Part shown: positions 42,201 to 54,577 of the stretch, in pieces | How positions within the stretch are numbered: position 1 is the first letter of the stretch | Layout of the letters: each line of letters opens with the position of its first letter | NCBI RefSeq assembly: GCF_036711975.1 | Contig: NC_091971.1 | Coordinates: 31,999,501-32,063,500, forward strand | DNA: 64,000 nucleotides | DNA from: Onthophagus taurus | Lineage: Eukaryota > Arthropoda > Insecta > Coleoptera > Scarabaeidae | Direction: 5' to 3' | Notes under the pieces: generated by a model | Told to the model about the DNA's origin: nothing | What the model saw: the letters and a program-made list of their open reading frames with translations, nothing else | Database searches by the model: none | Program-made: the position numbers and the translations under genes

Positions 42201-45200
42201 GACCATAATATTCAAGATAATTTTAACAATACCCACAATGACTCAAGTTATCAAGTGCTATGATCAACAACGGGTTAGGTGTCGACCGTGCATAGTCTGA
42301 TAGTCAGTTGAGATATCGATCTTCTATCTTCAGTAGTTTCCGCAATCTTTTCTTTCTAAATATAGTCCAATAAGTGATTACAATTACCAATCTCCTTTCT
42401 TATTTACCAAGCAAAAACATTGCTAGTTCGATAAACCACTTTTCTTCTCTTTATAGCAAGAAGGCCTCACAAAGTTTAATAGGGCCACACTAGGCCTCAA
42501 TAGTACTCCTTATTATAATTGGCACATCCCGTGTTAGGATGTTCGTCATCTGGGTGCAGTTGTAATATTTTCAATATCATTACTCTTTCATGTGAGTTTG
42601 TAATCTATTTCTTATAAGACCTTCAGAAACATTCCTCCTGTATTAATTAAACAGACTTGTTTGTAAATGTCGTTGCTTTTCCGTAATTTCACAATCAGAA
42701 CGAAGTTACCCAGATGCCATTTGGTTAAGAACTCTCCTCTAAACACTCTTAGTCACTGCTTCAGAATACAACATTCTTCAATGAGACTATACCTTTCCAT
42801 TACACTCAAAAGTATATCATTCATCATTGCATAGTTTTAAACGCTAACATAAGCTGATATGTTTCATTTTCCTTTCATTTTTTATCCATGGATTTTAATA
42901 ACATGGATAATGTTATTTTATTAAGTTTCTTCATCCTCTTAGTTTCTTTGCTTTTCTACTTGACTACCATCTTTTGCTCTACCATTTCATAGCTAACCTA
43001 AATCTGGTTCACTCTAAATAATGCTTCTGATAGCAATTTACGTCAAACCGGAAAATTGCTGTCACTCTAATAATCCGACACTTGCGTCTGACGTTTATTT
43101 TTTTAACAAGCCATGATTGACAGTCTTATAACGAATTGAATTCCTAAGTAATCGTATTTGTTTGACAAATTTGTGACGTTTATAACAAAAAATTATTGAT
43201 TTCTTTCAGTCATTTTTATTTTTTACTAAAAAATATAACTAAAAATATCTTTCTCGTTCCTTCTTTAAATATCTTTCTTTGTTCGGTACAGATTCATCTC
43301 ATAATTTTAATTGTAAGACTGCATCAAACCAATCTATGAAACCTAGACATTTTACTTAAATAAGATTTCATTACCAAAGCCAATCAATTTAATTACTTGT
43401 GTGGTGTAACTAATTATAACTAATTATCAACGTGATGAAAGATATAAAGAGTTTTAATAATACTTAAAATCGTTGCATGCATGCATTATAACCATGTTCA
43501 AAAAATGTTTAGATGGCCCTTCAGCAACTAAGAAGTTATGTAATCAGCGTTATCTTTAAGCTGATTCCATTCTGCCCCTGTACCAAAAATCTCAATTGTA
43601 ATTGGATTTAATAAGAGATTTAATAATATTAAATATAATATATTAATATATTAAAATGGTTATCCCTAGGTGATACAGCTATAACGGTGGTGACGAGTAA
43701 ATAAATGGTAAATAAACAATAAAAAACCAAATACAAAAACAGTATAAAAAACAATTCGAATAAAACAAAAGTTAAGCAAAAAAGTGTTAGTCAGTTCAGA
43801 GACTGCTAGGCAGATATGTGCTCTGATATATCATCAAGGAAGTCTATAAGTCAATTGCAAAATAGTTTGTATCACTCTCAAACGGGTATAGCTTTTTAGA
43901 CAGATTTCTGATGTAGGCCGAATAATCGTACTACTAAAACCCCCAAGCCTCACTGATGACCTTGCAAAATAGACACTTATTACTATGTAACTTATCGACT
44001 GTCTACAAATTGATTATTTCTGCTTAACTGGGAGGTTCTGCCTAGATCCCAGGAGACAACAACTTACTGAACGATGCAAACAAACAAGCGTAGAACCTTT
44101 GTTCTTCGTTAATTCTCCTTCGATACTGAGCACCTCATTCCCAAACTCCTCATCTGTTTATTAATTACGATAACCATCAGAAATTTCTGCTATACTGCGC
44201 TAATAGATGCAAAATGAGATAGAGAATGAATAAATACCTAGGAAATTTGTTGTACATGATGTAAAATAACCCATAACCAGTTTTTGATTACCTATAAATA
44301 TTTGCCCTCGCAAATAATAAGCACAAATTCTCAAAATGTTCAAATGGACGGCTCAAAAACTGTAACCAATGACGAAAAATGTCACAAATAGAAATTGTTC
44401 ATATTGAACCAAATTCGGCGAAATAAGGCGAAAACCATCGACATGTCAAAGAGATGGATTACAGTAAAGTAATCTAATACTAAAATCAAAAACTGTTATC
44501 AATAGCGAAACATATTCCTTACAAAAATTTAAATCCATAACCATTTCTATCCTAGGTAAATAATATTCCCTTGGAATAAATTACAGTAAAGAAATTTAAT
44601 ACTCAAAATTAGAGAAAAATTATTGTATATATTTCATTAAAAAGCGTTAATTATTACTTCCTAATACATAGTAAACTATTAGGAACTATATATTTATTAT
44701 CTAGTCATGAATTTGTTATCTCAATCAGTTTAACAACAATTCTAAGTATATGGAATTCTGCAAAATTAAGTCATATCTTTTTTTATATTATTTGTTAAGT
44801 TCAAAGAGGCGTTGTAAAAAACATGCAATTTAAACTTGTAAAGAGACTTGAATCGTTAATTTATTTGAGATATATTGTTCTTTTACGAAAAAAGTAAGAA
44901 TAATTCTTTATCTGCCTACTTAAGTATGTATGTCCTTAACTTGATGAATACCTTTCAGAGATAATTTGAATCATTAATATACGCAACATGTTCTGTTATG
45001 CAACGAGTTTATATTTTTCTGCTTACTTGAAGATTCTTTGCAACTCTAGAACCAATCATTAAATCTATTTTTATACAAATACAAGAAATAGTTTTTATTG
45101 CTTTAAAATTCTTTGCAACCATTCATATCAAATCTATTCATATCCGTTTCGTAAAAATGTTCATTAAATGTATACAAAAATTTTAAAATTGTTTTTAAAA

Positions 45201-45497
45201 TATTAATTTAAATTTTTTTATTGTAGTTACGAAACCTCAAATAGTATTAAGGCGGAAGAAACTGGAACGGTGAAGAAAACGAATAACGCCGAAAATCCTG
45301 AAGTAATAGTTGCCCAAGGTAGTTATTCCTACACGGATCCGGAAGGAAATCACATAGAAGTTGTTTATACTGCGGATGATGAAGGCGGATTCCAACCGCA
45401 AGGAGCACACTTTCCAACCCCACCTCCAATTCCGCCTCTAATCCAAAAAGGATTGGATTACATTGCGGCTCATCCCTCAAAAGATAGCCAGCCTTAA
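39216..45497 (+). CDS. RR-1 cuticle protein (Chitin_bind_4), gene 1
   Basis: Three exons join in frame: 39216-39233, 39312-39439 and 45227-45497, making 138 residues. Exon 1 is only MVDRTL before a GTAAGT donor, as is usual in insect cuticle genes where the first intron splits the signal peptide. Exon 2 completes it ([15 protein letters not shown]) and begins the mature protein. Exon 3 starts after TTGTAG and holds the RR-1 chitin-binding domain: [17 protein letters not shown]-like strand, [20 protein letters not shown], then [19 protein letters not shown]. The secreted protein would bind chitin in soft or endocuticle. The second intron is 5.8 kb, large against 149 bp in gene 2. The start is fixed by promoter, signal peptide and splice frame together. 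Confidence 0.85.
39440..45226 (+). other. Large second intron of cuticle gene 1
   Basis: It runs from GTGAGA to TTGTAG. Diverged repeats with ATCTAATCTA-like motifs lie around 39640-39870, and GATAT-rich simple sequence around 40650-40930. I see no gene, no transposase and no clear element ends in it. Large first or second introns in cuticle genes often hold control elements, but none can be named here. Confidence 0.6.
40650..40930. repeat. GATAT-rich low-complexity stretch
   Basis: Many GATATAA, GATATGA and similar words follow one another without a fixed period. It lies inside the large intron of cuticle gene 1. Confidence 0.5.
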
Positions 45498-47550
45498 AAA
45501 AGGATAACCGAACAAGACAATATAAGACGATTTTATCGAAGTGATATAAGCTTTTTTTCAATACGGTGATGATTCATTCTTTTTTTAAGATCTCGATCTT
45601 TATTTCGACTTCTTTTAATCTAGACTTTTAAATCTTGATTGTTAAATCTTGAATACTAAAATCGTGATTAATTTAAATCTTGATTAATTTTAATCTGGAT
45701 TTTTGAGTTATCTCGATTTAAATTCTTTTCTTTATTGGGTATGGATAGATAACCTAACGTGTAAATAATACTTTTCTTATTGTATACTTGTATATATTTG
45801 ATACGTAGTTTTTAAAATCGAAGAGGAATTCGTCGATTAATGACTTTTTGTAAATGATTTATATCTGAAAACAATCTTAGCTATTTATTATATTTAGTGA
45901 AACGTAAAAGCTTCGAAATCATCATCATCACTTTTAATCGACGGTTCTTTCGTAACTTCTTTAATGTGCCACACAATTCCGGAAACGACTGCTATGTACA
46001 AATGACTTTGAGTCTTGGTTCTGTGACGATTATAATTTTTGTAATCAATTTTATCTTTCTGTGTATATTTTTTTGTGTTGTATATGTTGTAATAAATAAT
46101 TAAATTGAGCTTGAATACCAAGTCATTGTGAATTTTTATTGTATCATAACATTATAATTAATGTCCTTTCTAAAACTGAAACGTTATATTTTAATAAATT
46201 ATTTCACCAAACTAAAAATTAATTCTATACTTCGAATATGTGGAATTTAGATGTGTTTTTGTGACATCGATTATATCAACAGAAGAAAACGAAACAACTT
46301 AGAATTTAAGTTATAATCGAAATTGAACGGTAAAAAATTAATGGGAAATTTAACAATTGTTTTAATAGTTTAGTCATTTCCTTTACAATCGTTTTGTATA
46401 ATAAAACCGATCGTTACTTTTACTCTTTACGCACACAGTGTAATTCTTTAAAACTTGTGTCATGAATGTTTAAAATGCGTCTGCATAATATACCTGTTTG
46501 AAAAACTTTTCTATCGGTAAAAGAAAACTATAAAAAAAATAAACTACTATCATTTTACATAACTTTGGGAATGTAATAAGTGATATTAATTAAGTTTTCT
46601 TTTATTTGTTGAAATCTTTAAAAAGAAATATAACCACATTCGAAAATTCGGAAGCATCAAAGTAGCGAAATACAGAGCTTAAATCTAAACTAGTAAAGCT
46701 AAGCTCAAATACACAGATATAAAAAAAGAGGCTTCACACTCTACGTGAGAAAAACTGATAACTAACATAAAAATGCTGATGCTAACATTATTATAAATAA
46801 TAACATAAAAATAGAAGTAAAGAAGTTAAGAAAAGATAGCAACGCCCTCCAGCGTAAAGTTGCAAAACTATACATAAATGTAGAAACAAAATTTTCTACT
46901 CTATCCGCAATAAATCGAAAGAATTCTTTCTTTGATAACATCGATATTACTAAGAAACGATTCGAACGAGAAAATAATTACTATAGGTAAAACCGCTAAC
47001 TAAAGCATAAAAACTAAAATCAAAAACTATCTACTATATTAACTACGATGTCGTCAACGATTAATTACGTTCTTATTCCTACGCGGGGGGAACCTGTAAC
47101 ACTTAGGCATCGCACAAAGGTGAATTTTTTAAAAATCGCGGCCAAAATTGGAAAAATGTAAGGAATAAGATTGAAAATGCAATTATTGCTATTTGATTAA
47201 GTATAAATCAAGGTGCCTTGAAACACCTTCTTTATAATTATTGTAACAAGCGCCGCCAAAATATTTTAGTTGTCAATTGATTGTTTAGTAAACAGTCAAT
47301 TATTATATTTTATTATAGGATTCAAGCAAATTTACATTTCACTAAAAAGATGTGCGATTGTAAAATGGTTACAAGATTGTAACTCAAAGAATTTTAAGAG
47401 AAAGTTAGATTATTTGAAAAATAAACTAAAATTTATTCTAAATCATAATGAATTATTGGCAGAAACTGAAATTGTCAGCATCACCAAGAAATTCAACATT
47501 TCACAATAAAAATTCGTTGTGGCTATCTTCAGATATACAATTTTCTGGTA
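45498..47550. other. 3' flank of cuticle gene 1 and unrecognised sequence
   Basis: A likely AATAAA polyadenylation signal stands near 46089, giving a long 3' untranslated region of about 600 bp if used. A tandem series of AATCTTGATT-like words lies at 45620-45710. From 46650 to 47540 nothing was recognised. Confidence 0.4.
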
Positions 47551-49255
47551 GGGTAAACGTACCAATGTTTGACCTGTTAAGTATTTTTTAATGTTTTTAC
47601 TGCCTTTACATAAAACGATCAAAATATGATCAAATACACATATGATTCATTTAAAGTTACTTACCCTACATATAAAATATAACATCATGAAGTCATATTT
47701 TTTTAAAATTAATAAGGAAAACAATGTTTCGCATTTAGTGTTTGACCACTTTGATTACATTATTTGACCAATAATATCTAGTCTTTGACCTTAAAACCGT
47801 AAATGTTTGACCGATTCTTAATATAATGTTCATTTTCATTATTTTTCGACACTATTTTGTTCACAAAACGATGTTTATATTTTTTGACTCTTTAACAACA
47901 TCTTTTAAAACAGGAGCAAAATGTTCTTGACTTAACTTTTCTCCCAAATTTTGTGTTTTCCAACTGTGTTTTGTAACAGGAAAACCCCTATCTAGTGAAT
48001 GAAACAACCATTGAACCAGTAGTTTTTCTTCATCAGAATTTAAAAATGCTGGTAGGCCCATTTTCCTCTGCATTGGTGTTTTTCCTTTTTCTTTATAAAT
48101 AAGAGTTGACTTTGGTACATTAAACATCTTGGCTGCTTTTTCATAAGATAAAACCCTACTTCTTGCGTTGAGAGAATTCTTTAGAAGATCTTCTTTTAGG
48201 CATTTAAATTTAGGCTTCGTTGTCACATTGGTATTGAAAAAAAGTTAACCTGATTCATATTTGCGAAGTTTTCCATATAGATTTTCCTTTTTTTTGATAA
48301 TTGACCACTATAAGAGTCAGTGTTTGACCAACCTTTAATCCTTTTAATTTTAACGTCTCATTACTGCTTAAGTGCGTCGAATTATTTTTATTGTTATAAA
48401 AAGGTTTAAAAAAATAGAAAAGAATGAAACATTTACACTTATATTTATATTAGGCTTAAATATTTATAAAATTTAAAATCAGTTAAAAAACTCAGTGTTT
48501 GACCTGTTTATGTCCTATAAATGACCAAAAGAAGAACCAGTAATTGATCGCATATTTAAACTGATTGTATCTTACTTTTAAAGTATAAAAGTTTTGGTCA
48601 AATACTAAACAACTTAAACGGGAAGATATAAGTTTTAAAAACAGGTATTACACATTTTTCCATTTTATTAATCAAATATAAATCCTTGTGAGATTATAAA
48701 ACAACCAATTCGTCTAGTATTTAACCGTTTGGTCAAACACTAATTTTTAATTAAATTTAGAACTACCAGTCATTGACCGGCTTTATTTCAACAAATAATT
48801 AATTAAAGCAGTATTTTTTTAATATAACCAATAGAAAACATTAGATCACTAGCAAACAAAAAAAACATTTTACATGCAAAAACGGCTGAATAGTACTACC
48901 TTGTTTGAGCGAATTTCTAATCATAAAAATTACGCTTTTTATTACGAGGCGAATAGAATGCAGTTAGCGCGAAACTAAACAAAAATTCAAGAACGGTATG
49001 GACTTTTTGCGTACTAGGGGGTGTAGAGGAGACTGGAGCTATTTATGGATATAATAACAATAATAAATGTCTTTATTCCCCTACATAACGTATTACACAA
49101 CAAATAACACGTTAATACTAGTTAACAGTTATACAGTTATGTATTTACAGTTATTTATTTATATTTTTTTAGATATTCCTTGGATCCTTATTTTTTACAT
49201 TTTTTTACAAAAACAGTCAAACACTGACTGACGGTCAATTACTGGCGTTTTAGCC
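47551..49255. mobile_element. Pogo/Tigger-type element with many TTGACC motifs
   Basis: The left end GGGTAAACGTACC and the right end (complement) GGCTAAAACGCC are imperfect inverted repeats between TA at 47549-47550 and 49256-49257. About a dozen copies of GTTTGACC or its complement are spread through the element, denser near the ends. The only gene part is the N-terminus of a pogo-like transposase (minus). The catalytic part is deleted. Confidence 0.65.
47861..48226 (-). CDS. N-terminal DNA-binding part of a pogo/Tigger-like transposase
   Basis: The frame of 121 codons begins MTTKPKFKCLKEDLLKN. It has a pipsqueak-type helix-turn-helix (VLSYEKAAKMFNVPKSTLIY) followed by a KEKGKTPMQRKMGLPAFLN linker and the start of a CENP-B-type second helix domain (EKLLVQWLFHSLDRGFPVTK). 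In the family these two domains bind the element ends. The protein stops at 47861 before the DDE catalytic domain. It is a truncated remnant, but such N-terminal fragments could in principle still bind their sites. Confidence 0.7.
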   Translation of the reverse strand: MTTKPKFKCLKEDLLKNSLNARSRVLSYEKAAKMFNVPKSTLIYKEKGKTPMQRKMGLPAFLNSDEEKLLVQWLFHSLDRGFPVTKHSWKTQNLGEKLSQEHFAPVLKDVVKESKNINIVL

Positions 49256-49289
49256 TAATATCGATATAAAAAAACCAGCACCAGCAGAC

Positions 49290-50130
49290 GAAGAAAATTA
49301 TCGCGAAAGGCTACTAAGTTTTCTGACTTAGTGCTAGCAAACGAACCAAAAGAAGGAAAACGGAACAGCTTCGATCTGATTTTAGTGTAGAAGAACTTTC
49401 TTATGCTGCACAAATGCAACTTCGGTCGGAAGGTAAATTAGATGCAGCAGATGTAATAAAGCAAATAGTTTTTTCTATCCCAACTTGCGCATCAAGGTTT
49501 AAGAAATCTTTGTCTAACATAAAAGTATGTTCACTTTCTGGAGACGAAGCATTATCATACAATGTCATGATAAATACAGCAAAAAGTCATAATTCAACTC
49601 TTGATTCAAATTATGAATCTATACTTGCAAAAAAAAGATGCTATCTAAGCAACCTGACAATAACTGAAGACAAAACGGAAGTACCTCCCCAAAATTTATT
49701 GGATTACACTAGTTTAAGATTGTTTGAATCTTTAAGGCTATTTTCAATGGACTTTCAATATATCGATACAACACAAACTCTATTTTACTATGATAGGTAA
49801 AGTATGCAATGCCGTTACTGAAAATCGATCGACACAGAGGTGTTATGTTTGTGGTCTAACCTCGAAAGACTTTAATAACATTGATAAAGTGCTAAAGACA
49901 AAAGTTATAGATGAATCTAGATATCAGTTCGGATTGTCGTCGTTACATGCTTGGATCCGCTTCTTTGAATGTTTCCTTTACCTTTCACACAAATTAAATA
50001 TTCAGCAGTGGCAAGCTCGGGATAAAGATAACCAAAAGAAAAGACAATACCAACATACGAGTTCTACAACCCAAGATGGCTTGAAGAAAAACATATATTT
50101 CCAAGATGAAAGAGTGGCTTTGAGAACTTT
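49290..50130 (+). pseudogene. Second Transib/RAG1-like transposase fragment
   Basis: The frame begins near 49344 with KRTKRRKTEQLRSDFSVEEL and YAAQMQLRSEGKLDAADVIK, matching the order of the copy at 19547-21572 (SKRRKTEKLR there). It continues with YESILAKKRCY, then passes NLLDYTSLRLFESL and, after a deletion and a stop near 49800, into KVCNAVTENRSTQRCYVCG (the CxxC pair), DFNNIDK, LSSLHAWIRFFECFLYLSHK. The deletion removes the first catalytic aspartate block, and the part with HxxxxH and the glutamate is absent. The copy is dead. It is related to, but clearly not the same sequence as, the first. Confidence 0.7.
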
Positions 50131-50480
50131 TACCGCCAATACACCGTGGCGGTTCCTAAACCAGACAATATAGTAAACGATAAGAGGCAGAACATCTTAA
50201 ATGTGGGGTTAGAGAATATACTAGAGATGATAGTGATGAACTAAGAGCTGCTTTAAGGACTAGGCGAGAATCCATTCACGATACTCTAACCTTGTCCAAC
50301 ACATTTATATCAATGCAACACTAGGGGTCAAATTAGGTGAGGACATGCAGACGAAAAAGATCACGGTCGAGAGAGGTTCATTAGAAAATAAATAAAGTTG
50401 ACCCAATTTCCGGAAAAACTAAAAGTGATAAACAATTTTTTATGCTAAATTATATGGGTTAACATAAACTTAAAATCGAC

Positions 50481-52230
50481 GTGTTTCGGCTCATGGCAGT
50501 TACTTATGACGCACACTGTAGTGCCCTTTTGTTGCCAATCGGCAACATTATCGTGTGGTGCGCAACTGTTGTAATCATCGATGCAAAAACGCTAAAAGAT
50601 TGCACCACTGTCAGAGGTTGTCTGGAGCCACTCATAAGACCTTTTTGGAAAATTATGCGATCACTTGGTGTTATAGAGTCTCCCACAGATCTACCCACTC
50701 TTGATGCTGCTGCTTTAGCGGAGTATTTTGCTTGATCCTTCTGTGGTGATTATAACATAACTAGGCATAATACTATTAATGAAATCCTTACATCTACCAA
50801 CGTGCTTTTCTTTTCATTCAGATTGGTTACAGATGCTGAGGTCCGGGATACTTTAACTTACTCCAAGTCCACTAGTGTCGGAGCAGATGGTATTGGACTC
50901 AGATTCCTTTTACCCATTCTGGATATAGTTATTACTCCCCTACCACATATTTAGCTTATTTACATATTCAGAAATATCTTGAGGAGTTTAATCTGGTTAA
51001 CAAATTCCAGTCTGGTTTTCGTGAAGGGCATGGTACTACTACAGCACTGATTAAGATTACCGATTATATTAGATTTGCTTGTGATGAGCGTTGTGTTACG
51101 TTGCTAGTATTACTTGATTTTAGTAAGGCCTTTGATTATATGGACCATGCCCTCCTGTTAACTAGGCTTTCTGCTATTGGTTTTACCTCTTCCTGTGTAT
51201 CTTGGTTCCAGTCCTACCTTTCCTATCGGTCTTTACGTGTCCGCGTGAAATCTGTACTCTCTTCTCCTGTTGACATCAAATGTGGAGTTCCCCAGAGCAG
51301 TGTGCTGGGTCCTTTGCTCTTCTCAATTTTCATAAATAGTATTAGTGATGGTATCTCGTGTAACTATCATTTGTATGCAGATGACCTTCAACTTTATATT
51401 TCGTCAACTGTTAACAACCTCCCAGATGCGTTGTTGCATCTTAACAACGATCTCTCTAGCGTGCTTGACTGGTCTAGACGTCATGGACTTAACTTTAACA
51501 ATTTAATTCATTAACTACTCTTCAACTGAGGCTTGGCGACACCGTTATTCCGTTTTCGAATACGGTCAAAAATCTTGGTGTGGTAATGGATTCGGCGATG
51601 TCTTGGCGGCCACAAGTTCAGGGAGTCTGTAAGAGAGTTTACTTCTGTTTCCATACTTTGAAAAAACTTGGCTGCTACCTTCCTTCTTTTGTACGTCGTA
51701 ATCTTTGTTATTCTCTCATTTTCCCACACAGTGTAGCCCTTCGGGGTAAATTGGAAAGACTTCAGAACAATTCTATACGGTACATTTTTGATTTAGGGAC
51801 GTTTCAGCACATTACCCCATATCGTAGCAACCTGCAGATGATGACTTCCCACAGTCGTAGATCATTTCGTATGCTTACTATGTTGTACAAAATTGTCCAT
51901 ACCCGCACTCCTGCTTATTTGTCCGATGCCTTACACTTTTTAACATCACATGACTTGCCCACTCAATTAATGTCGGACTCTACGCTCATGTTTCCAGTCC
52001 ATAGTACTGAAATCTACCACAAATCTTTTACAGTGCAGTCGATTGCGTTGTGGAACGATTTGCCTGCCGTTGTTCGCAATGCAGCTAGTTTAATAAGTTT
52101 TTAAAATGCCATCTGCTATCTCTTCAACGATCTTCTTCTTGACCTATACGTGTTAGTTTTCTTCTCTAGTCTGCCTTTCATCTATCTTTTTCTGCACTTT
52201 TTTGTGTCTATTTTCTTCCTTGTAGTAACT
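50481..52230 (+). pseudogene. Non-LTR retrotransposon reverse transcriptase (jockey/I-like), broken
   Basis: In order are MRSLGVIESPTDLPTLDA and ALAEYFA before a TGA, a KSTSVGADGIGLRFLLPIL block (the start of the RT fold), NKFQSGFREGHGTTTALIKI, LLDFSKAFDYMDHALLL with a catalytic aspartate, GVPQSSVLGPLLFSIFINS, and YHLYADDLQLYIS with the YADD motif. Past a stop at 51512 the C-terminal end reads KNLGVVMDSAMSW and LYKIVHTRTPAYLSDALHFL, then ALWNDLPAVVR. A gap near 50930 and the frameshifts disable it. The endonuclease part is missing, so it is a 5'-truncated insertion. Confidence 0.8.
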
Positions 52231-52438
52231 GACTGTCGATTGGTTACATAACTCAAATATGCTCATTCGCTCAGTCCTATTAGCACATCATTTAGTATTA
52301 CTTTTTTGGTAGCCATAATTACATATTTATTTAAAATTACATATACATTGTTACCAGTTGGGTCTCTTGAAAAATATCGCTTATTGTGATAAATTGATCC
52401 GTTTGCCTTGATGTGTCTATATTTGTTATGAATGTATT

Positions 52439-53021
52439 CAGGCTGATTCAAAAAACCGCTGACAGACTTCTAGAGTAGATAATACATGAAAAATTAAGAT
52501 GAATAATCTTAATATACATGGGGTCGCAAATGCCTCGTTGGCTAGATATAGCGGATCAAAGATTCTTTAAAATTAAACATTATCTGCTATAAAAAGCTCT
52601 TTTTAAAAATATTGTCTACGCCATTGCTCTCTACGCGTGTAAAGTGATCAATTATCTATCAATTGGTCTCTTAAAAAACTTGGATCAAAGCAATAGTTTT
52701 TAAGAGAAAGACGTTTGTAGAAAATTTGTTAATTCAATCAAAAACCGTTGCTTTAATCAAAGTTTTGTAAGAGACCAATTGATAGATAATAGATCATTTT
52801 ACACGAAAACACTACCCGTTTGACAAAATTAGCAGTGGAGTTGAAACTATTTTTAAAAATGGGTTTTTTATTGCAGATAATGTTTAATTTTAAAGAAACT
52901 TTGACCCGCTATATGTCGTTAAGTTGGCATTTGCGACCCCATGTATATTAAGACTTTTCATCTTAATTTTTGATGTATTACCTGCCCTAGAAGACTGTCA
53001 GCGGTTTTTTGAATCACCCTG
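52439..53021. mobile_element. Palindromic MITE with about 260-bp arms
   Basis: CAGGCTGATTCAAAAAACCG at 52439 pairs with CGGTTTTTTGAATCACCCTG ending at 53021, and TA follows on the right. Arms run to about 52697 and from about 52738, so the unit is almost one inverted repeat. Blocks such as TATCTATCAATTGGTCTCTT are found in both directions. No open frame. Confidence 0.8.
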
Positions 53022-53029
53022 TATATTTA

Positions 53030-53885
53030 TGTACATATTTGTTTTTGAGGCAATAAACATTATTATTATTAGTGTAGTGAGACGACCTAATCACTCAAAA
53101 ACCATCAATTTAATCGAAAGAAGTTTCAAATAAATCTTTTAACATATGGCGGGGGAAATTATTCTGTATGGTTTTCATTGTGATTTAGAAACATTTTATT
53201 GGTAATAGCAATCCTATCAATAAAATGCTTCTCCATGACAAAATAAATAAGTTTTATTTGAAAAATTTTATTATTTAATGAGTAATATTCATTAAATAAT
53301 ACAAATTCAAATAGTAACCAGGGAACACGAAACAAAACAGTTAATATCAAGTAGGCTGGGAAATACATAATAATATCTCTCAACATTTCTCTTACTAACA
53401 AATTAGACATAGGATTGATGAAAAATTGAAATGATTTTTGTTTATGAAGAAGCAGCCAGAGGTTGCAAGAGACACTTTAATTGGTCCTTTCTTAATTGAT
53501 GGTACATTAAATACAGAAAAAATTACAAATTCTCTGATACACGAACTACCAGTAATATCCAAAATGAATGTATTATTACCTAATAGGTCAAGGAAAATGA
53601 CTCTATTCTAAACAAACATAACTTTTCAGATAAAGAACAAAATGTTAATTAAACATAATGAAGACTAATTTTAATTTACATCATTAACAATTAACGTCTT
53701 CCTTCCTGGCGGAAGACCATGAATAAAAAATGCAGTCATAAATTATACTAAAAAATATAGGTTATTCGTTTTTTTTTGTAAGTTTCCATATCATGTTTAC
53801 ATAGACAAAAATGTACAATGATGTACACGATGAAAGGTTAAATTACTTAACACGGTGTTCGCTCTAGCACACACATTTTTTGGGA
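53030..53885. other. Upstream region of cuticle gene 2
   Basis: No coding frame or element ends recognised. A short palindrome TTAAATAATGAGTAATATTC with its partner lies at 53268-53298. Controls of gene 2 are likely in the last few hundred bases. Confidence 0.35.
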
Positions 53886-53923
53886 TATAAATACCCACAT
53901 ATTCTGTAGAACAAATCATCAGT
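53886..53923 (+). promoter_or_regulatory. Core promoter of cuticle gene 2
   Basis: TATAAATA at 53886-53893 is followed by TCAGTTC with its A at 53921. The arrangement is the same as for gene 1. The leader to ATG 53982 is about 60 bp. Confidence 0.75.
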
Positions 53924-53981
53924 TCATCAACTGGATTTCAAGCACAAACCAGCACTTATTACAAAAAAGCTTTTAAGAAAA

Positions 53982-54577
53982 ATGACGTTTAATCTTGTGT
54001 TATTATTATCAACAGTAGTCGCAATTTCCGTTGGTTACCCAGCAGCCGATTCGGCCCCATCTCAAACACCAGTTCCGATCGTTAATCAAAGCAGTGATTT
54101 AAATTTAAACGGAAATTTCACTTACTCGTATGAAACCGGAGATGGAGTCAAATTGCAACAAACTGGTTTTGTTAAACCGATTCCACCAGGGGAAAGAAAA
54201 ACTGTCGATGGAGAGAAAGAAGCAGCCGCTGAAGCTCTAGTTATCAACGGATCCTATTCTTATACTGCTCCAGATGGCACAGCTGTCCAATTAGAGTAAG
54301 TAAATAAATAACATTTAATGAAATGTATAAAAACAGAGCTGCTAAATTACAAAACTAAATTGTTTCGTTTATTAATAAAATTTTGTGATAGATATAGTCG
54401 AATATTGTAATTTATAATTAAACTATTTCATTAATATTTTCTAGATACACTGCCGATCAGAGTGGTTTTCATCCACAAGGATCTCACTTGCCAACACCTC
54501 CTCCAGTACCAAAAGAGATTCAAGAGTTATTGAAATCGTTGGTACCTTCAACAGCAACTCCCGGCGATGCCAAATAA
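53982..54577 (+). CDS. RR-1 cuticle protein (Chitin_bind_4), gene 2
   Basis: Two exons (53982-54295 and 54445-54577) with a 149-bp intron (GTAAGT to TTTCTAG) give 148 residues. The signal peptide [18 protein letters not shown] likely ends before YPAADS. The mature protein has [20 protein letters not shown], a [19 protein letters not shown] stretch, then the chitin-binding core [40 protein letters not shown]. This is the RR-1 consensus in full and the length is normal for small endocuticular proteins. It would be secreted by epidermis into flexible cuticle. The intron splits the core, at the same place as in gene 3. Confidence 0.9.

Noticed and set aside
41993..42208. Plus-strand frame of 71 codons in the large intron
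   Set aside because: Composition and lack of any motif suggest chance in AT-rich DNA.
45247..45561. Minus-strand frame of 104 codons over cuticle gene 1
   Set aside because: It is antisense to exon 3, which has clear coding evidence.
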